Source of the DNA: an uncultured Bacillota bacterium
Lineage (GTDB): Bacteria; Bacillota; UBA994; UBA5500
Direction: 5' to 3'
Assembly (NCBI GenBank): GCA_937874815.1
Contig: CALNBW010000356.1
Span: forward strand, 1-9,967
Length of the DNA stretch: 9,967 nt
In this document: positions 1 through 6,477 of the stretch, one piece after another
Numbering within the stretch: position 1 is the first letter of the stretch
Layout of the letters: each line of letters starts with the position of its first letter
Translations under genes and position numbers: made by a program
Notes under the pieces: model-generated
Told to the model about the DNA's origin: nothing
The model's database searches: none
What the model saw: the letters and a program-made list of their open reading frames with translations, nothing else

Positions 1-233
1 GCGTCTAGCAGTTTGACCAGTTGGTCAACCTCTCGTTGTTTAGCCTCCAGGCGCTCCACGATAGCTTCCCCCGTAGCCTCGAGTTCACCCAGGAGGACAG
101 CTACGCCGTCGACGGTGAGGGCGTTTGCCTGGTTGTTCCAATAGTCCAGGGAAAGTTTTGCCTTACGATAAATCAAGAAAAATAGCAGCGCGGCGAGCAC
201 AGACGCTGCTAATACCCACACCCACACCCACAT
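1..233 (-). CDS. N-terminally membrane-anchored, probably coiled-coil protein, 3' partial
   Basis: The frame starts at ATG 233 and is still open at base 1, giving 77 residues plus two bases of the next codon. It begins with MWVWVWVLAASVLAALLFFL, a single membrane helix (about residues 2-21), followed by a basic YRKAK stop-transfer end that places the rest in the cytoplasm. Residues about 45-77 are rich in Glu, Leu and Lys with heptad-like spacing (LLGELEATGEAIVERLEAK), suggesting a coiled coil. GAGGTG at 242-247 lies eight bases upstream of the ATG. B. subtilis has swrB, a single-pass membrane protein acting on flagellar export activation, shortly after sigD. Position and topology make this a SwrB-like candidate, but no sequence homology can be shown from this fragment. 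Confidence 0.75.
   Translation of the reverse strand, partial: MWVWVWVLAASVLAALLFFLIYRKAKLSLDYWNNQANALTVDGVAVLLGELEATGEAIVERLEAKQREVDQLVKLLD
215..232. repeat. Three perfect hexamer repeats at the start of the membrane-anchored gene
   Basis: CCCACA occurs three times without interruption on the plus strand. On the coding strand it begins inside the start codon and encodes alternating Trp and Val (MWVWVWV). Gain or loss of a unit would keep the reading frame and change the hydrophobic helix by two residues. Confidence 0.85.
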
Positions 234-241
234 TCTGCAGT

Positions 242-248
242 CACCTCT
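242..248 (-). promoter_or_regulatory. Ribosome binding site overlapping the upstream stop codon
   Basis: AGAGGTG shares bases with the TAG stop (247-249) of the small Q-rich gene and lies eight bases before the ATG at 233. This links translation of the last two genes. Confidence 0.7.
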
Positions 249-564
249 ACACTTTGATATCTAGATGCGTACCCCGGTTTCGATCGCGCTCCCAGAGGGA
301 GGATTCCTTTTTTGGCTGCCGCTCCCGTCGCTGTTTTTGCTGCTGCTGTTGTTGCTGTTGCCGACGGTCATCAGCTTGTAGTTTATTTGCTTCCGAGTCG
401 CTAGCCTGGCGTACCATCTGCTGTTTTCGGGCACTCTGCTGCTGCAGCTCCTGCAAAAAAAAGTGTTCTCCCGGATTTGGCTGTTCGCGGGCAGCTGCAG
501 TAGTTCTTTGTGACTCACCAGCTTTTTGGAGAACAGATTGAGGGTCAATCGGACGAATTGACAA
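247..564 (-). CDS. Small glutamine-rich hydrophilic protein of unknown function
   Basis: I cannot assign a function. The product has 105 residues and no membrane segment, signal peptide or catalytic motif. It begins with an ordered-looking stretch (SIRPIDPQSVLQKAG), passes through a Gln/Arg/Lys-rich low-complexity middle with eight consecutive Gln (residues 69-76), and ends in RGTHLDIKV. It is probably largely disordered and strongly charged. The TTG start at 564 is well supported: AAGGAGGG at 571-578 ends six bases upstream. The gene sits 23 bases after fapA, and its TAG stop is embedded in the ribosome binding site of the next gene. Good translation signals and tight packing argue that it is real even though other frames are open here too. 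From memory, Peptococcaceae have similar small Q-rich genes near sigD and fapA; I could not verify this. Confidence 0.8.
   Translation of the reverse strand: MSIRPIDPQSVLQKAGESQRTTAAAREQPNPGEHFFLQELQQQSARKQQMVRQASDSEANKLQADDRRQQQQQQQQKQRRERQPKKESSLWERDRNRGTHLDIKV
337..360 (-). repeat. Polyglutamine tract of eight CAA/CAG codons
   Basis: Eight consecutive Gln codons, mixed CAA and CAG, lie in the middle of the small Q-rich gene and are flanked by Arg- and Lys-rich codons. The mixture of codons makes the tract less prone to slippage than a pure repeat. Confidence 0.9.
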
Positions 565-570
565 TGCTAA

Positions 571-578
571 CCCTCCTT
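571..578 (-). promoter_or_regulatory. Strong ribosome binding site for a TTG start
   Basis: AAGGAGGG is a near-perfect match to the anti-Shine-Dalgarno sequence and ends six bases before the TTG at 564. It is the main evidence that the small Q-rich frame is translated. Confidence 0.8.
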
Positions 579-587
579 CTTCTAAAG

Positions 588-2198
588 TTACGAGCTAAAC
601 GCCACATCGCCTTCCAGTAATCTGAAGGTCCCGCCTGGTTTAGTCTCCCGCATATGATAAACTGATTTGCCGATAGTTACTTTTACACCCGGATATACGG
701 TATTGGTTACTTTAACATAGGCACCCTTGATGGCGGCAATAGCCTGTTCCTGCTGCGATAACTGCCAAGCTATGTTACCCATTTCCTGTGAACGCTGATC
801 ATAAGCGCGGCTTAACTGGTTATACATCTCCTGCCGACTGGCTGGCAAAGAGCCGGTGGCGGCCTTGAGCTGTTCAAGCCGATTTAACCCTTGCTTCAGG
901 CGTGCCAATTCATCTTCTATTTTTGCCATTGCTGTCTGTAACTGGCCAAATTGTTCAAAAAACGCCGGGTTCACCCCTACCTCCAGGACTGTCGGTGTGC
1001 CGAAGGAGGCACCGAGCACCTTGCATTCAATGCTGTCGGTCGCCCTAGCGACCCCACCCACAATTAATCCCTTTCTGCCGCCCACCTGAATAGAGCGCCC
1101 AGCATAAACTTGACTATGCATAATATCTTCGCCGATGACTATGGCCCCGCCCGCCGTCACCTTGCAGTTCTCAATAAACCGCGAATAAACATCGCCTTCA
1201 ACTTTTACTTCTCCCCGACCTTGCCCTTGAATCCCACCGCTGACAGTGAGCGTCCCCCCACAGATAATGTTGGCGCAGTCAACGCCGCCCGAAATCTTAA
1301 TATCTCCTTCCGCCTGGATGGTAAAACCAGGTTTGACTGACCCCCTGATGTGCACATTGCCATTAAAACGTACGTTACCGACAGAGTAATCCACATCACC
1401 GGGGATTTCATAAACGGGCAAAACGTTTACCCTACCAGACTTGAGCACTGCCTGGCCATCAACACTAGCCACGAGTTGATCGTCCACCACACTAACGCCT
1501 TTACCAACGGGCCAGATTAAATCTCGCCCCGGCACTGCTGGTAATTCTACGCCCAGGATGTTGCGTCCAGCCACTCCGGAAGTCGGCGGGACCCGGGTAG
1601 CTAAAACCTCCCCCGCGGAGACAACGACAATGTTATTTAACTCTCGTAAATCTACTCGACCATCGGGCAAAAAGGCTGGCCTGCCGCCCGATTTTTGCAT
1701 AACGGGCTGATATTCTAGTTTAGCATTATTACCATTCTGGGCCGGACGCCCTACCGCTATTATCCACTCGCGGTCCTGGGCTTGTCCAGCCAACATTTGC
1801 GTCACTACATCCTGCTGGACGCCATAGTTGATGCCGAGCTCAGCCAACTCGCGTTGGACATCGGCCATGGTTACCGGTTTCCCCCAAATGGCGGGACTAA
1901 TCCGGGCGAAGGCACGCATTTGATCATTGGCAATACGTACATGTAATTGGGCATCGGCTTTAATCTCAGCCAGATTCTCGACAATCACATGCGGCTGTCC
2001 ATCATTCCTGGCTAGGGCAGTTTCAACTGCTCGTGCGCATTGCCAAGGCCACCCCTGCTTGAGGAAAAAGGTTCGTACTTCTTCCACAGTAATTGGCATG
2101 GCAGCCGCTGTATCAGGATCAACTATCAACACAACCTGGTTCTCTTCCACTAGCACCTTAAAACTTCGACCCGCAAACCCCCTTGTCACGTCAACCAT
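588..2198 (-). CDS. fapA: FapA / DUF342 family protein (polymer-forming beta-helix plus coiled coil)
   Basis: This 536-residue protein belongs to the FapA (DUF342) family, linked to flagellar assembly and polar placement in Vibrio; its biochemical role in Bacillota is not settled. Residues about 85-260 form the conserved N-terminal region, including the PTSGVAGRNILG turn at 205-216. Residues about 268-405 are a Gly/Val-rich ladder of short strands (GDVDYSV, GNVHIRG, AEGDIKI, GGTLTV, EGDVYSR and so on) typical of a right-handed beta-helix. Residues about 412-495 are predicted coiled coil, and the last 40 form a small beta domain. About 85 residues precede the point where the usual family similarity begins. 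ATG 2198 is preferred over in-frame TTG 2204 because it lies seven bases from the AAGGGGGG ribosome binding site, against one base for TTG. No signal peptide is seen, so it is probably cytoplasmic. Confidence 0.92.
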   Translation of the reverse strand: MVDVTRGFAGRSFKVLVEENQVVLIVDPDTAAAMPITVEEVRTFFLKQGWPWQCARAVETALARNDGQPHVIVENLAEIKADAQLHVRIANDQMRAFARISPAIWGKPVTMADVQRELAELGINYGVQQDVVTQMLAGQAQDREWIIAVGRPAQNGNNAKLEYQPVMQKSGGRPAFLPDGRVDLRELNNIVVVSAGEVLATRVPPTSGVAGRNILGVELPAVPGRDLIWPVGKGVSVVDDQLVASVDGQAVLKSGRVNVLPVYEIPGDVDYSVGNVRFNGNVHIRGSVKPGFTIQAEGDIKISGGVDCANIICGGTLTVSGGIQGQGRGEVKVEGDVYSRFIENCKVTAGGAIVIGEDIMHSQVYAGRSIQVGGRKGLIVGGVARATDSIECKVLGASFGTPTVLEVGVNPAFFEQFGQLQTAMAKIEDELARLKQGLNRLEQLKAATGSLPASRQEMYNQLSRAYDQRSQEMGNIAWQLSQQEQAIAAIKGAYVKVTNTVYPGVKVTIGKSVYHMRETKPGGTFRLLEGDVAFSS

Positions 2199-2205
2199 GT
2201 TCAAG

Positions 2206-2213
2206 CCCCCCTT
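2206..2213 (-). promoter_or_regulatory. Ribosome binding site that decides the fapA start
   Basis: AAGGGGGG overlaps the sigD TAA stop. The in-frame TTG at 2204 is only one base away, while the ATG at 2198 is seven bases away, which favours ATG. Confidence 0.75.
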
Positions 2214-2955
2214 AAGTTAATCTAGTCCTTAACTTCAACACAATTGCTGTGTGTATCTGACTAACACGGGACTCACTAATCCCCAGAACCTGTCCTACTT
2301 CTTTTAAGGTAAGCCCTTCGTTATAGTACAAACTAAGTAATAGCTGCTCGCGTTCACTTAGATCTGAAATTGCCGCGGCTAATTCCTCCGTGCGCTCTTC
2401 CTCCAGCAACCTATTGGCTGGGTCACTGCTGGGTGCAGCAACCAGCAGGGTCGATAGGTCGGCCCCTTCTTCCACGCTATCTAGGGGCGCATTCAGCGAT
2501 AGCACGGTAATGGTCTGCACGTCCTGTAGCCACTTGTCCAGTTCCTGCAAACTGATGCCCAGTTCGGCCGCTAGCTCCGCATCCTCAGCAGACCTTCCCA
2601 ACCTTGCCTGCAGATCATGCATTGCTTGCTGTAATCGTTTCGCCTTTTGCCGTACTGATCTGGGTACAAAGTCAAGCTGGCGCAGGCTGTCGATAGCTGC
2701 CCCCCTAATGCGGGCAACAGCATAAGTTTCGAACTTTACACCGCGCTCTGGGCGATAGTTATTGATGGCGTCTATCAACCCCAGTACGCCGGCGCTTTCT
2801 AAATCTCCTTGGTCAATATATTGCGGTAAATTTAGACTCATTCTGCCACATACCCGCTTAACTAGTGGCAGGTAGTATTCAATGAGTGCGGGCCTAGCGG
2901 CAGCATCTGCTTGCCGATAAGCCTCCCATAGCAACTCGGCTGCCGAGCTTGCCAC
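2212..2955 (-). CDS. sigD: Flagellar sigma factor sigma-28 (FliA/SigD/WhiG family)
   Basis: This RNA polymerase sigma factor directs late flagellar and chemotaxis genes. The 247 residues show the sigma-28 layout without region 1.1. Region 2 (about 24-93) contains DQGDLESAGVLGLIDAINNY and the promoter-melting segment around GVKFETYAVARIRGAAID. Region 3 spans about 96-170. Region 4 (about 186-245) contains a helix-turn-helix in TLKEVGQVLGISESRVSQI. The start is GTG at 2955, preceded by an AGGGGGTG ribosome binding site at 2961-2968. Its place directly after cheD matches B. subtilis sigD. It is normally held inactive by the anti-sigma factor FlgM, which is not in this window. The gene is also called fliA in other bacteria. 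Confidence 0.96.
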   Translation of the reverse strand: MASSAAELLWEAYRQADAAARPALIEYYLPLVKRVCGRMSLNLPQYIDQGDLESAGVLGLIDAINNYRPERGVKFETYAVARIRGAAIDSLRQLDFVPRSVRQKAKRLQQAMHDLQARLGRSAEDAELAAELGISLQELDKWLQDVQTITVLSLNAPLDSVEEGADLSTLLVAAPSSDPANRLLEEERTEELAAAISDLSEREQLLLSLYYNEGLTLKEVGQVLGISESRVSQIHTAIVLKLRTRLT

Positions 2956-2960
2956 CTTGA

Positions 2961-2968
2961 CACCCCCT
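2961..2968 (-). promoter_or_regulatory. Ribosome binding site for the GTG start of sigD
   Basis: AGGGGGTG lies at the end of cheD, overlapping its TAG stop, and ends five bases before the GTG at 2955. It supports GTG as the start of the sigma factor. Confidence 0.7.
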
Positions 2969-3455
2969 AAATGCTAAATGTCCCTTGCCCGATAGTTCGC
3001 ACCTCTAAAGCTCCTCCCTTACAGAAGAACTCAATGGTACGCCCGAAATTACCACCAGTATGCTCCGCAATAACGGGGATACGTAATTCCTGCAGTGCCT
3101 TATGGCTGGCGGCTACGTTCCGTTCACCGATGCGCATCACTTCGCTCTGCCCGGAGAAAGCAAACATCTGCGCCCCGCCGGCCAGCTTAGCCCGCAAACG
3201 AACAGAACTGGCACCGATGCGCTCCATTTCCCTGACTAATAATCGTACCCCGGTATCTGCATATTTGGCTTCGTTAGCTTTATCTTGGTAAAGCGCCATC
3301 TCTGGCAGCATAATATGTACCAGCCCACCTATATGCAGCAAGGGATCATGCAAACAGATACCTACACATGACCCTAACCCCAACGTCCTCAACATGTCCT
3401 CCGCATGGCCCACTGCATATTGGGCCATGCCCACTTGTAATACTGCTTGCTTCAT
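2967..3455 (-). CDS. cheD: Chemoreceptor glutamine deamidase CheD
   Basis: CheD converts specific receptor glutamines to glutamate and binds and stimulates CheC. The 162 residues match the family length. The catalytic residues are in place: T24 and C30 in TLGLGSC, and H47 in GGLVHIMLPE, with the spacing of the Cys-His-Thr triad described for Thermotoga CheD (each number shifted by three). The Gly-Gly turn at AGGAQMF and the EHTGGNFGRTIEF stretch near the C-terminus are also typical. The ATG overlaps the cheC stop (ATGA) and lacks a strong ribosome binding site of its own, so translation probably depends on ribosomes finishing cheC. The sigma factor gene starts 11 bases downstream. Confidence 0.97.
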   Translation of the reverse strand: MKQAVLQVGMAQYAVGHAEDMLRTLGLGSCVGICLHDPLLHIGGLVHIMLPEMALYQDKANEAKYADTGVRLLVREMERIGASSVRLRAKLAGGAQMFAFSGQSEVMRIGERNVAASHKALQELRIPVIAEHTGGNFGRTIEFFCKGGALEVRTIGQGTFSI

Positions 3456-4054
3456 TCAGTTATTCCGAGCGAAACAAAAATCCGCTGTATCAATGTTGTG
3501 TCGGGTAACAGAAGGAAATTAGCTTCTACGGATTCATCGCCAACGCGTAAGCTATTCTTGATCAAGAGGACGTGATCAGAATAACTGCTCAGCTGCATCA
3601 GGGCTATATCTAAGATGGCCCCTGCCATATCGGTAGCTAAAGCGGGCACGGATAGCTGAAAACCAAGGCCGGTAAAGCTGCTCAAAGCGCCTAGGTAGGA
3701 ACTACTTAGAATGTTCCCAACCTCCATCAATGCCGACTGTTCTATGGCGGAGTAGGGCGGCTGACTAGGCACGTCTATATTAAAGAGCAGACTCAGCAAT
3801 TTCCCGACGGAATCCTGCTCTAGCACCCACAGGATGGAACAAGACAAACCGTCACTGGCCTGAAAAAAGACACCTGTCACCAACGCTTCCGCTCCACCCA
3901 ACAGATCCGGCGTGTCGGCCAGCGGCAAAACGTTGACGCTCGGGACTTCCATGTCGATGCGTTTACTTAGCATAGTTGATAAGGCCGTAGCCGCATTACC
4001 ACAGCCGATATTACTCACTTCACGCAATACATCAATCTGTAAAGAAGAGAACAT
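3452..4054 (-). CDS. cheC: CheY-P phosphatase CheC with two intact active sites
   Basis: CheC dephosphorylates CheY-P and binds CheD, forming a feedback adaptation loop known from B. subtilis and Thermotoga. The 200 residues hold two pseudo-repeats, each with the phosphatase signature [D/S]-x3-E-x2-N-x22-P. The first is D8, E12, N15 and P38; the second is S107, E111, N114 and P137. The spacing is exact in both copies, so neither site looks degenerate. No FliN-like C-terminal domain is present, which separates it from FliY. The ATG at 4054 has a weaker ribosome binding site (AGAAAGG) six bases upstream and follows the cheW stop by three bases. Its stop overlaps the cheD start by four bases (ATGA), which favours matched synthesis of the two partners. 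Confidence 0.96.
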   Translation of the reverse strand: MFSSLQIDVLREVSNIGCGNAATALSTMLSKRIDMEVPSVNVLPLADTPDLLGGAEALVTGVFFQASDGLSCSILWVLEQDSVGKLLSLLFNIDVPSQPPYSAIEQSALMEVGNILSSSYLGALSSFTGLGFQLSVPALATDMAGAILDIALMQLSSYSDHVLLIKNSLRVGDESVEANFLLLPDTTLIQRIFVSLGITE

Positions 4055-4057
4055 AAT

Positions 4058-4504
4058 CTACCTTTCTGGATCCACCACGCGTTCTAGGTCGAGGATGATG
4101 ATCAACCCATTTTCCCATTTGCCTACGCCTTGTATAAAGCTGCGATTGGCCTCGCCAATCACCTGGTCCGCCGGTTGAATGGCAGTAGACGGTAAGCTTA
4201 GAACATGGCTAATCTCATCCACGATTAAGCCAACCAGCTGTTCGCCAGCTAATGCTACTACGACATGGCTCTCTACATCGTCGGTCGCAGCCGGCAAGCC
4301 GAGGCGTCGCCGCAAGTTGATCACTGGTACTACCTCACCCCGCAAGTTGATCACCCCGTCCACAAAATCGGGGGCTTTAGGCACTCGCGTAATGGGCATG
4401 ATTTTCTCTACAGTATGTACGCCAGCAATGGTGACTGCATAATCTTCACCAGCCAAGCGAAACACGACAAAGCGTTCTTCCTCCAAGTGGACTGCAGTAC
4501 TCAT
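4058..4504 (-). CDS. cheW: Chemotaxis coupling protein CheW
   Basis: CheW bridges chemoreceptors and the P5 domain of CheA in the signalling array. With the start chosen here it has 148 residues and consists of a single CheW domain. The hallmark GVINLRGEVVPVINLRRRLG spans residues 50-69. There are two in-frame ATGs. The one at 4510 lies only one base from the ribosome binding site AAGGGGAGG (4512-4520), while the one at 4504 lies seven bases away, so 4504 is taken as the start. The alternative adds only two residues (150 in total). The two VINLR stretches are encoded by identical DNA. cheC begins three bases after the stop. Confidence 0.96.
   Translation of the reverse strand: MSTAVHLEEERFVVFRLAGEDYAVTIAGVHTVEKIMPITRVPKAPDFVDGVINLRGEVVPVINLRRRLGLPAATDDVESHVVVALAGEQLVGLIVDEISHVLSLPSTAIQPADQVIGEANRSFIQGVGKWENGLIIILDLERVVDPER
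4310..4354 (-). repeat. 15-bp direct repeat, 30-bp period, within cheW
   Basis: The bases CCGCAAGTTGATCAC occur identically at 4310-4324 and 4340-4354. On the coding strand each copy encodes VINLR (residues 51-55 and 61-65), the paired strands of the CheW signature. Confidence 0.9.
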
Positions 4505-4511
4505 CCTCATA

Positions 4512-4520
4512 CCTCCCCTT
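4512..4520 (-). promoter_or_regulatory. Ribosome binding site that decides the cheW start
   Basis: AAGGGGAGG lies between the cheA stop and cheW. It is one base from the ATG at 4510 and seven from the ATG at 4504, so the second ATG is the likely start. Confidence 0.8.
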
Positions 4521-4523
4521 GAC

Positions 4524-6473
4524 TTACACTATCGACATAACATCTAGGATCAGGGCAATACTGCCATCGCCCAAGATGGTTGCGCCACTGATACCCGGGC
4601 TTCTATCCACAAAACGACCGAGGGGTTTGACTACGACCTCCTCTTGTCCGAGCAACTCGTCAACCATCAGACCGATGAGCCGTCGCCCACGATAGACAAC
4701 CACTACGTATACATCTTCCACTGCTGGGCTGCCATTGGGAACGGCGAGAGCACGACGCAGGTCTATCACTGGAATTGTTTGCCCCCGGTATGACATGGCT
4801 AGCCGGTGCTCCACCATATCTAAAGCTGACCTTTTCAACAGGGCAGTCTGATCAACAACACTAAGAGGAATGGCATAGCGCTCGGAACCAACCTTTACCT
4901 GCAACGTAGCCATGATTGCCAACGTCAAGGGCAATATAATGGTAAATACGCTGCCCTGGCCTAGCTCGCTATGGACAGAGGTGCGGCCACCTAAGCTCGC
5001 TATCTTGCTAGCGACCACATCAAGCCCAACCCCGCGCCCAGAAACGTCTGTAACCTGTTCGGCCATACTGAATCCGGGCTGAAAGAGCAACTTATAGGCG
5101 GCCTCGTTATCCAAGGCGCTGGCGTCCTGAGAGGTGATCAGCCCCCGCTGCACTGCCTTTTGTTTGATTTTGGCTGCATCAATGCCGCGGCCATCGTCCT
5201 GCACCTCGATAAAAACCGAGTCACCGCGGTGATAGGCTGAGAGCAGGACTGCTGCTTTCGCCGGTTTGCCTAGTTCCTGCCGCACGTCGGCATGCTCAAC
5301 GCCATGATCTATAGCATTGCGTAACAAGTGCACCAGTGGATCGCCGATTTCATCCACAATAGTGCGATCTAGCTCTGTCTCCTGGCCCGTAATCTGAAAG
5401 TCTACTTCCTTACCCAATTGCTGGCTGAGATCTCGAATCATGCGGGGGAAGCGACTGAAAACCTGCTCAACAGCCACCATGCGCACCTGCATCACTTCAT
5501 CCTGGAGCTCTAAAAGCACTCGGTTTAAGGTAGCGGTAGTATCGGCTAGTGCCTGGTTATCCAAATCTTTGCTGATCTGAGTCAAGCGTGTACGGGTGAT
5601 CACCAGCTCACTGACCAGATTCATCAACCGATCTAGACGAGCGATATCTACGCGCACGCTTTTGCCAGTACGCAAGCGGGTTGCATTAGCCAGATCATGG
5701 TTTGAGTCTGGCGCGCTCCCATTCCCTAGTAGGTCATCCAGCGGGCTGACCACGACGGATCTCACGTCGGAAATGTTCTCAATTTCCTCCTGCAGTTGAG
5801 CGCTGGTAGAACCAGAAATAACCCAGACGGAGAATCGGTCTTTGAAACGTTCTGCCTCCAGATCGGGCACGCTGGGCTCGGATTGAATTATCTCTCCCTG
5901 CTGCTCTAAGCGCTGAAAAACCATGTATGCCCGCGCAGACTTAAGCAGAGCGTCCGGGGCTAGACGGATATCCAGTCTATACCCATGCAGCCCTTGATCC
6001 GTAGCCGCTCGCAAAACCGTCAGTGCAGGTTTACTGAGCTCGTTCGCTACCGTGGCAGCGGCCTCTTGCTGGCTCTCTTGCACCAATTCACCCTTATCAC
6101 CCTGTTGCTGCAGGGCAGCAATGATATGTTCAATATCAATGCTAGCATCCTCCTGGCCACTACTGGCACTTTCCACCAGATCCTCCAGGGTATCCACTGC
6201 ATGCAGCAAGGCCGTAATAAAGGCACTGTTAGGTGTCAGTAGATCTTGCCTCACGAGATCTAAGGAGCTCTCCATGCGATGTGTTAGTTCAGCAGTCTTG
6301 GTAAACCCCATGGTAGCAGACATACCCTTGAGGGTATGAGCCGAACGAAACAATTCACCCACCACATCCCCGTCGGTAGGGTTCTGCTCTAAACGCAACA
6401 GACCGTCGTTTAGGGCTTGAATATGTTCCTTAGCCTCCTCCATGAATATCTCTAGGTACTGGGACATTTCCAT
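4524..6473 (-). CDS. cheA: Chemotaxis sensor histidine kinase CheA
   Basis: CheA is the receptor-coupled kinase that passes phosphate to CheY and CheB. All five domains are present in 649 residues. P1 (Hpt, about 1-120) has phospho-acceptor H46 in RSAHTLKG. A single P2-type CheY/CheB docking domain covers about 163-245. The P3 dimerisation helices run about 272-340. P4 (about 341-520) has N box N386 (RNAIDHG), the DDGRG box at 426-430 and the GRGVGL box at 479-484. P5, the CheW-like regulatory domain, covers about 522-649. A Gln-rich linker (about 121-145) joins P1 to P2. The ATG at 6473 is preferred over the Met two codons later because GGGAG at 6484-6488 is ten bases from it. The downstream neighbour is cheW. 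Confidence 0.98.
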   Translation of the reverse strand: MEMSQYLEIFMEEAKEHIQALNDGLLRLEQNPTDGDVVGELFRSAHTLKGMSATMGFTKTAELTHRMESSLDLVRQDLLTPNSAFITALLHAVDTLEDLVESASSGQEDASIDIEHIIAALQQQGDKGELVQESQQEAAATVANELSKPALTVLRAATDQGLHGYRLDIRLAPDALLKSARAYMVFQRLEQQGEIIQSEPSVPDLEAERFKDRFSVWVISGSTSAQLQEEIENISDVRSVVVSPLDDLLGNGSAPDSNHDLANATRLRTGKSVRVDIARLDRLMNLVSELVITRTRLTQISKDLDNQALADTTATLNRVLLELQDEVMQVRMVAVEQVFSRFPRMIRDLSQQLGKEVDFQITGQETELDRTIVDEIGDPLVHLLRNAIDHGVEHADVRQELGKPAKAAVLLSAYHRGDSVFIEVQDDGRGIDAAKIKQKAVQRGLITSQDASALDNEAAYKLLFQPGFSMAEQVTDVSGRGVGLDVVASKIASLGGRTSVHSELGQGSVFTIILPLTLAIMATLQVKVGSERYAIPLSVVDQTALLKRSALDMVEHRLAMSYRGQTIPVIDLRRALAVPNGSPAVEDVYVVVVYRGRRLIGLMVDELLGQEEVVVKPLGRFVDRSPGISGATILGDGSIALILDVMSIV

Positions 6474-6477
6474 CAGT

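Noticed and set aside
125..541. Plus-strand open frame of 138 codons over the Q-rich gene
   Set aside because: It is rich in Cys and Ser runs that simply mirror CAG/CAA codons on the other strand, it spans two minus-strand genes with good ribosome binding sites, and it has no plausible domain.
261..548. Second minus-strand frame of 95 codons overlapping the Q-rich gene
   Set aside because: It has no ribosome binding site of its own and its start lies inside the supported TTG gene. It is kept only as a note in the slippage finding.
2390..2725. Plus-strand open frame of 111 codons over sigD
   Set aside because: It lies entirely inside a well-supported sigma factor gene and has low-complexity Ser-rich content with no recognisable motif; the same applies to the other plus-strand frames over che genes.
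2913..2920. GCCGATAA on the plus strand, identical to a sigma-28 -10 element
   Set aside because: It points against the operon, lies within the sigD coding sequence and has CTAG instead of TAAA at the expected -35 distance.
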